Below are positions 61,621 to 64,000 of a stretch of DNA of 64,000 nucleotides, one piece after another. Made by a program: the position numbers and the translations under genes. The notes beneath the pieces are model-generated. The model saw nothing but the letters and a program-made list of their open reading frames with translations. It made no database searches and was not told the DNA's origin. Source of the stretch: Actinomycetes bacterium. GTDB lineage: Bacteria > Actinomycetota > Acidimicrobiia > Acidimicrobiales > RAAP-2. Position 1 is the first letter of the stretch; the number at the start of each line of letters is the position of its first letter. The stretch is from assembly GCA_021791615.1 (NCBI GenBank), contig JAJYWG010000314.1, positions 1 through 64,000 of the forward strand. Reading direction: 5' to 3'.

Positions 61621-62718
61621 TCACCCCTCGAGCACCTCGGCGAGTGCCCCGAGGAGGGCAAGCACGTTCGCCGGTCTCGCGGTGTGCCCCATGCAGCCGA
61701 TCCGCCAGACCTGACCGGCGAGCTGGCCGGCACCGGCCCCGATCTCGATGCTGTAGCGCTCGAGCAGTGCTCGCCGCACGCTTGCCTCGTCCATACTGTC
61801 GCCCGGCACTCGGGCAACCAATGCAGTGGTGAGCTGTGCCAGCCGGTCGGATGGTGCGACAAGCAGTCCGACGCCGAGCTCCTCCAACCCTGCCTGCAAA
61901 GCCCGGCCGCACGTCTCGTGCCGGTCGAAGACGGCGTCGAGGCCCTCGGTGAGCATCGCCCCGAGGCCGGCGTGGAGGGCACGCACCATGGCGACGGGCG
62001 CCGTGTGGTGGTACACCCGGCCGGCACCTGACTCGACATAGCGCGACAGGAGGTTGAGGTCCAGGTACCAGCTCGACGGACGCTCGACGAGACGCTCCCG
62101 AGCCCGGTCGGACACGGTGAACGGCGCCAGGCCAGGCGGCACGCCGAGGCACTTCTGCGTCGCGCTGTAGGCCACGTCCACTCCCCAGTCGTCGACGTGG
62201 ACCGGCATGCCACCGAGCGAGGTCACGGTGTCGACGACCAGGAGCGCATCCCGCTTCCCTCGGCCGACCGCGGCCACCTCGTTGCGGACCCCCGTCGACG
62301 TCTCGGCGTGCACCAGGGCGATGATCCGCGGGTCGGGATGGGCCGAGACGAGGGCGTCAGGATCCAAGGGCTCGCCCCAGGGCGCGTCCACCCGAACCAC
62401 CTGTGCGCCGGATCGCCCGGCCACGTCGCACATGCGCTCCCCGAACAGCCCGTTGACCCCGATGACCACAGAGTCGCCGGGGCGGACGAAGTTGACGAAC
62501 GCTGCCTCCATCCCGGCCGAACCGGTCCCGCTCAACGGGAACGTCAGCTCGTTGCCGGTCCCGAACACCTGCCGGAGCCGGGCGCAGGTCTCGTCGAGGA
62601 TCTCCAGGAACACCGGGTCCAGATGTCCGAGCACGGGCAAGGAGAGTGCTGCGGTCACCTCCGGGTACGTATTCGAAGGACCTGGCCCCATCAGCAGGCG
62701 GTCGGGTTCGAGCACCAT
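61621..62718 (-). CDS. Class V aminotransferase (alanine/serine-glyoxylate type)
   Basis: A 365-residue PLP enzyme. LLMGPGPSNTYPEV start, Asp163 in LVVDTVTSLGGMPVHVDDWG and the Schiff-base Lys189 in SATQKCLGVPPGLAP fit alanine-glyoxylate/serine-glyoxylate aminotransferases. It would remove glyoxylate while producing glycine. The ATG at the family N-terminus is used; frame further upstream overlaps the divergent glycosyltransferase start. It is coupled to a GNAT gene. Confidence 0.9.
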   Translation of the reverse strand: MVLEPDRLLMGPGPSNTYPEVTAALSLPVLGHLDPVFLEILDETCARLRQVFGTGNELTFPLSGTGSAGMEAAFVNFVRPGDSVVIGVNGLFGERMCDVAGRSGAQVVRVDAPWGEPLDPDALVSAHPDPRIIALVHAETSTGVRNEVAAVGRGKRDALLVVDTVTSLGGMPVHVDDWGVDVAYSATQKCLGVPPGLAPFTVSDRARERLVERPSSWYLDLNLLSRYVESGAGRVYHHTAPVAMVRALHAGLGAMLTEGLDAVFDRHETCGRALQAGLEELGVGLLVAPSDRLAQLTTALVARVPGDSMDEASVRRALLERYSIEIGAGAGQLAGQVWRIGCMGHTARPANVLALLGALAEVLEG

Positions 62719-62817
62719 CCGCGCATCGTGGCAGGTATCGAGCGGCCGCGCCAGCAGAGCGCCTCCGGGGGCGCCCCGGGTGCCCGGGAGCCGTCCAAGG
62801 TGGAGTACATTCCGAGC

Positions 62818-64000
62818 GTGGAGCGGGTTCTGTTTGCCACCCGTGACATAGGTCCGCTGGCACCTGATGTGAGCCAGGACCTGGAGCGTTACCGAAAATG
62901 GCAAAGCGACCGCCAGAAAGCGCTCCTCTCAGCGTCCCGGACCGGGCGGGCGTCACCGGTCGCCGATGCCGATGTCGTGGTCGTCGTGAACCAGCCAGAC
63001 CCCGAGCTGTTCGAGCGCTGCGTACGCTCGCTCGGCGCGCAGAGAATGCTGCCGAGGACGCTGTCGCTGGTGGTGGTCGGCCCCGTCGACACCGCGGTCG
63101 GCGCGATCCTCTCGAATGCCACCCGCACATCCGGCGTGCACCGCATCGACCTCCCGGCGGCGACGAGCATCCCCGATGCCGTGCGAGCCGGGGTGGCTGC
63201 CGGTTCGTCAACTGCGTGGATCCACCTCGGAGCCCACGACCAGCTCACCGTCGACGCCGTCGAGCTGCTCTCGGCCGCGCTGCAGTCCGGCGGCGCTCCA
63301 GAGCCGGGCGCCCCTCCGTCCGACGGATGCCCGCCTGCCGGCCCGGGGCCAGGAGCGGCCGACGTGGCGTACGCAGACGAGGACAGGACCACTGCGACCG
63401 GCATGCTCCAGGATCCCGTGCTGAAGCCCGACTGGTCGCCGGAGCTCCTCGTCTCGATCCCCTACCTCGGCCGCCCGGTACTCTGGCGTCGGAGCACGGT
63501 CGACGCGGCCGGTGGCATCCGCGCATTGCCCGACGGCGACTGGGAGCACGATCTCATGCTGCGAGTCGCCGAGAAGACCGACCGCGTCGCCCACGTGAGC
63601 GAGGTCCTCTGCCATCGGCCGACCGGCGAACCGAGCATCTGGACCCCCGTCGCGAGCGTTGCAACCCCCGATGACCCCGCCTCGGTACCCGGTGGCCGCG
63701 CCGTCGTCGAGGCACTCGCGCGACGGCACGAACGGGGTGACGTGAGCCCCGGCCCGCTCCGTGGCTCGTGGCGAGTCCGCCGCCACGTCAACGATGCGTC
63801 AGTCGACATCGTGATCCCATTCCGCGACGCTCCTGCGTACTTGCGGGCTTGCACCGACTCGCTCGATGCCACCACCAGAGGGGTCGAGCCACACCTGCTT
63901 CTGGTCGACAACGGATCGGTGGAGCCGGAGACCCATACCCTCCTCGATCGTCTCGGTCGCCGACCCGACGTCACGATCGTCCACGATCCTCGCCCGTTCA
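62818..64000 (+). CDS. Tandem GT2 glycosyltransferase, N-terminal part (cut by window end)
   Basis: An open frame of about 394 codons continues past the right edge. A first GT2-like domain has VVVVVNQPDPELFERCVRSL, YADEDR (DxD-type) and KPDWSPELLVSIPYLGRPVLWRRS, typical of O-antigen GT2 enzymes. A second GT2 domain begins at 63802 with VDIVIPFRDAPAYLRACTDSL and LLLVDNGS. It probably extends a surface polysaccharide. The start is uncertain: GTG at 62818 is used, with 62800 and 62869 as alternatives; the frame is open further upstream. Confidence 0.78.
   Translation, partial: MERVLFATRDIGPLAPDVSQDLERYRKWQSDRQKALLSASRTGRASPVADADVVVVVNQPDPELFERCVRSLGAQRMLPRTLSLVVVGPVDTAVGAILSNATRTSGVHRIDLPAATSIPDAVRAGVAAGSSTAWIHLGAHDQLTVDAVELLSAALQSGGAPEPGAPPSDGCPPAGPGPGAADVAYADEDRTTATGMLQDPVLKPDWSPELLVSIPYLGRPVLWRRSTVDAAGGIRALPDGDWEHDLMLRVAEKTDRVAHVSEVLCHRPTGEPSIWTPVASVATPDDPASVPGGRAVVEALARRHERGDVSPGPLRGSWRVRRHVNDASVDIVIPFRDAPAYLRACTDSLDATTRGVEPHLLLVDNGSVEPETHTLLDRLGRRPDVTIVHDPRPF

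Overview
The window is high-GC, gene-dense DNA from an actinobacterium. Three things suggest an F420-using, Acidimicrobiia-like lineage: both core F420 genes (cofD, cofE) are present, a steroid side-chain locus resembles the mycobacterial igr region, and secreted proteins carry '[10 protein letters not shown]' type repeats. The taxonomic call is inference. No rRNA, phage, transposase or CRISPR array is visible.

Layout. (1) 1-16934 is a catabolic block: a luciferase-like oxidoreductase, a FadD17-like CoA ligase, a PAP2 phosphatase, a five-gene leftward operon of igr type (chsE2-chsH2-chsE1-chsH1-ltp2), a divergent CYP125/CYP142-like P450, two more luciferase-like oxidoreductases, a second paired acyl-CoA dehydrogenase set and a FadA5-like thiolase. 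Three promoter regions in this block carry exact or near-exact copies of the KstR operator consensus TnnAACnnGTTnnA. Together the genes could activate a sterol-type side chain, dehydrogenate and hydrate its CoA ester, and cleave it by retro-aldol and thiolytic steps. (2) 17036-24253 holds a repeat-rich membrane-anchored protein, a YceH-family protein, a DUF4352-like lipoprotein, a LysR regulator and two tandem class B penicillin-binding proteins. (3) 24316-41106 covers the mannose-phosphate enzymes (SIS isomerase, Trm112-like, ManB), secreted repeat proteins, a giant membrane protein, a CPBP protease, FtsH, a DUF5719-like protein and a 1255-residue GT2 membrane glycosyltransferase. (4) 41143-53479 is a mixed glycan and cofactor block: RMD-like reductase, three GT4 glycosyltransferases, a GalE-like epimerase, a GDP-mannose pyrophosphorylase-like enzyme, cofD-cofE, and a small operon of serine hydrolase, acyl-CoA ligase and SDR. 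(5) 53485-64000 has a repeat-tailed membrane protein, a BTAD regulator, a short class I tRNA with a UAA anticodon, a carboxylesterase, an NlpC/P60 hydrolase, an acyltransferase-epimerase pair, a GNAT, a class V aminotransferase and a tandem GT2 glycosyltransferase cut by the window end.

The most notable signals are the KstR-like operators around the interleaved igr-type operon, the class I tRNA(UAA), and an unusual density of in-frame minisatellites (units of 12, 15, 18, 21, 24, 69 and 126 bp) in surface or membrane proteins.
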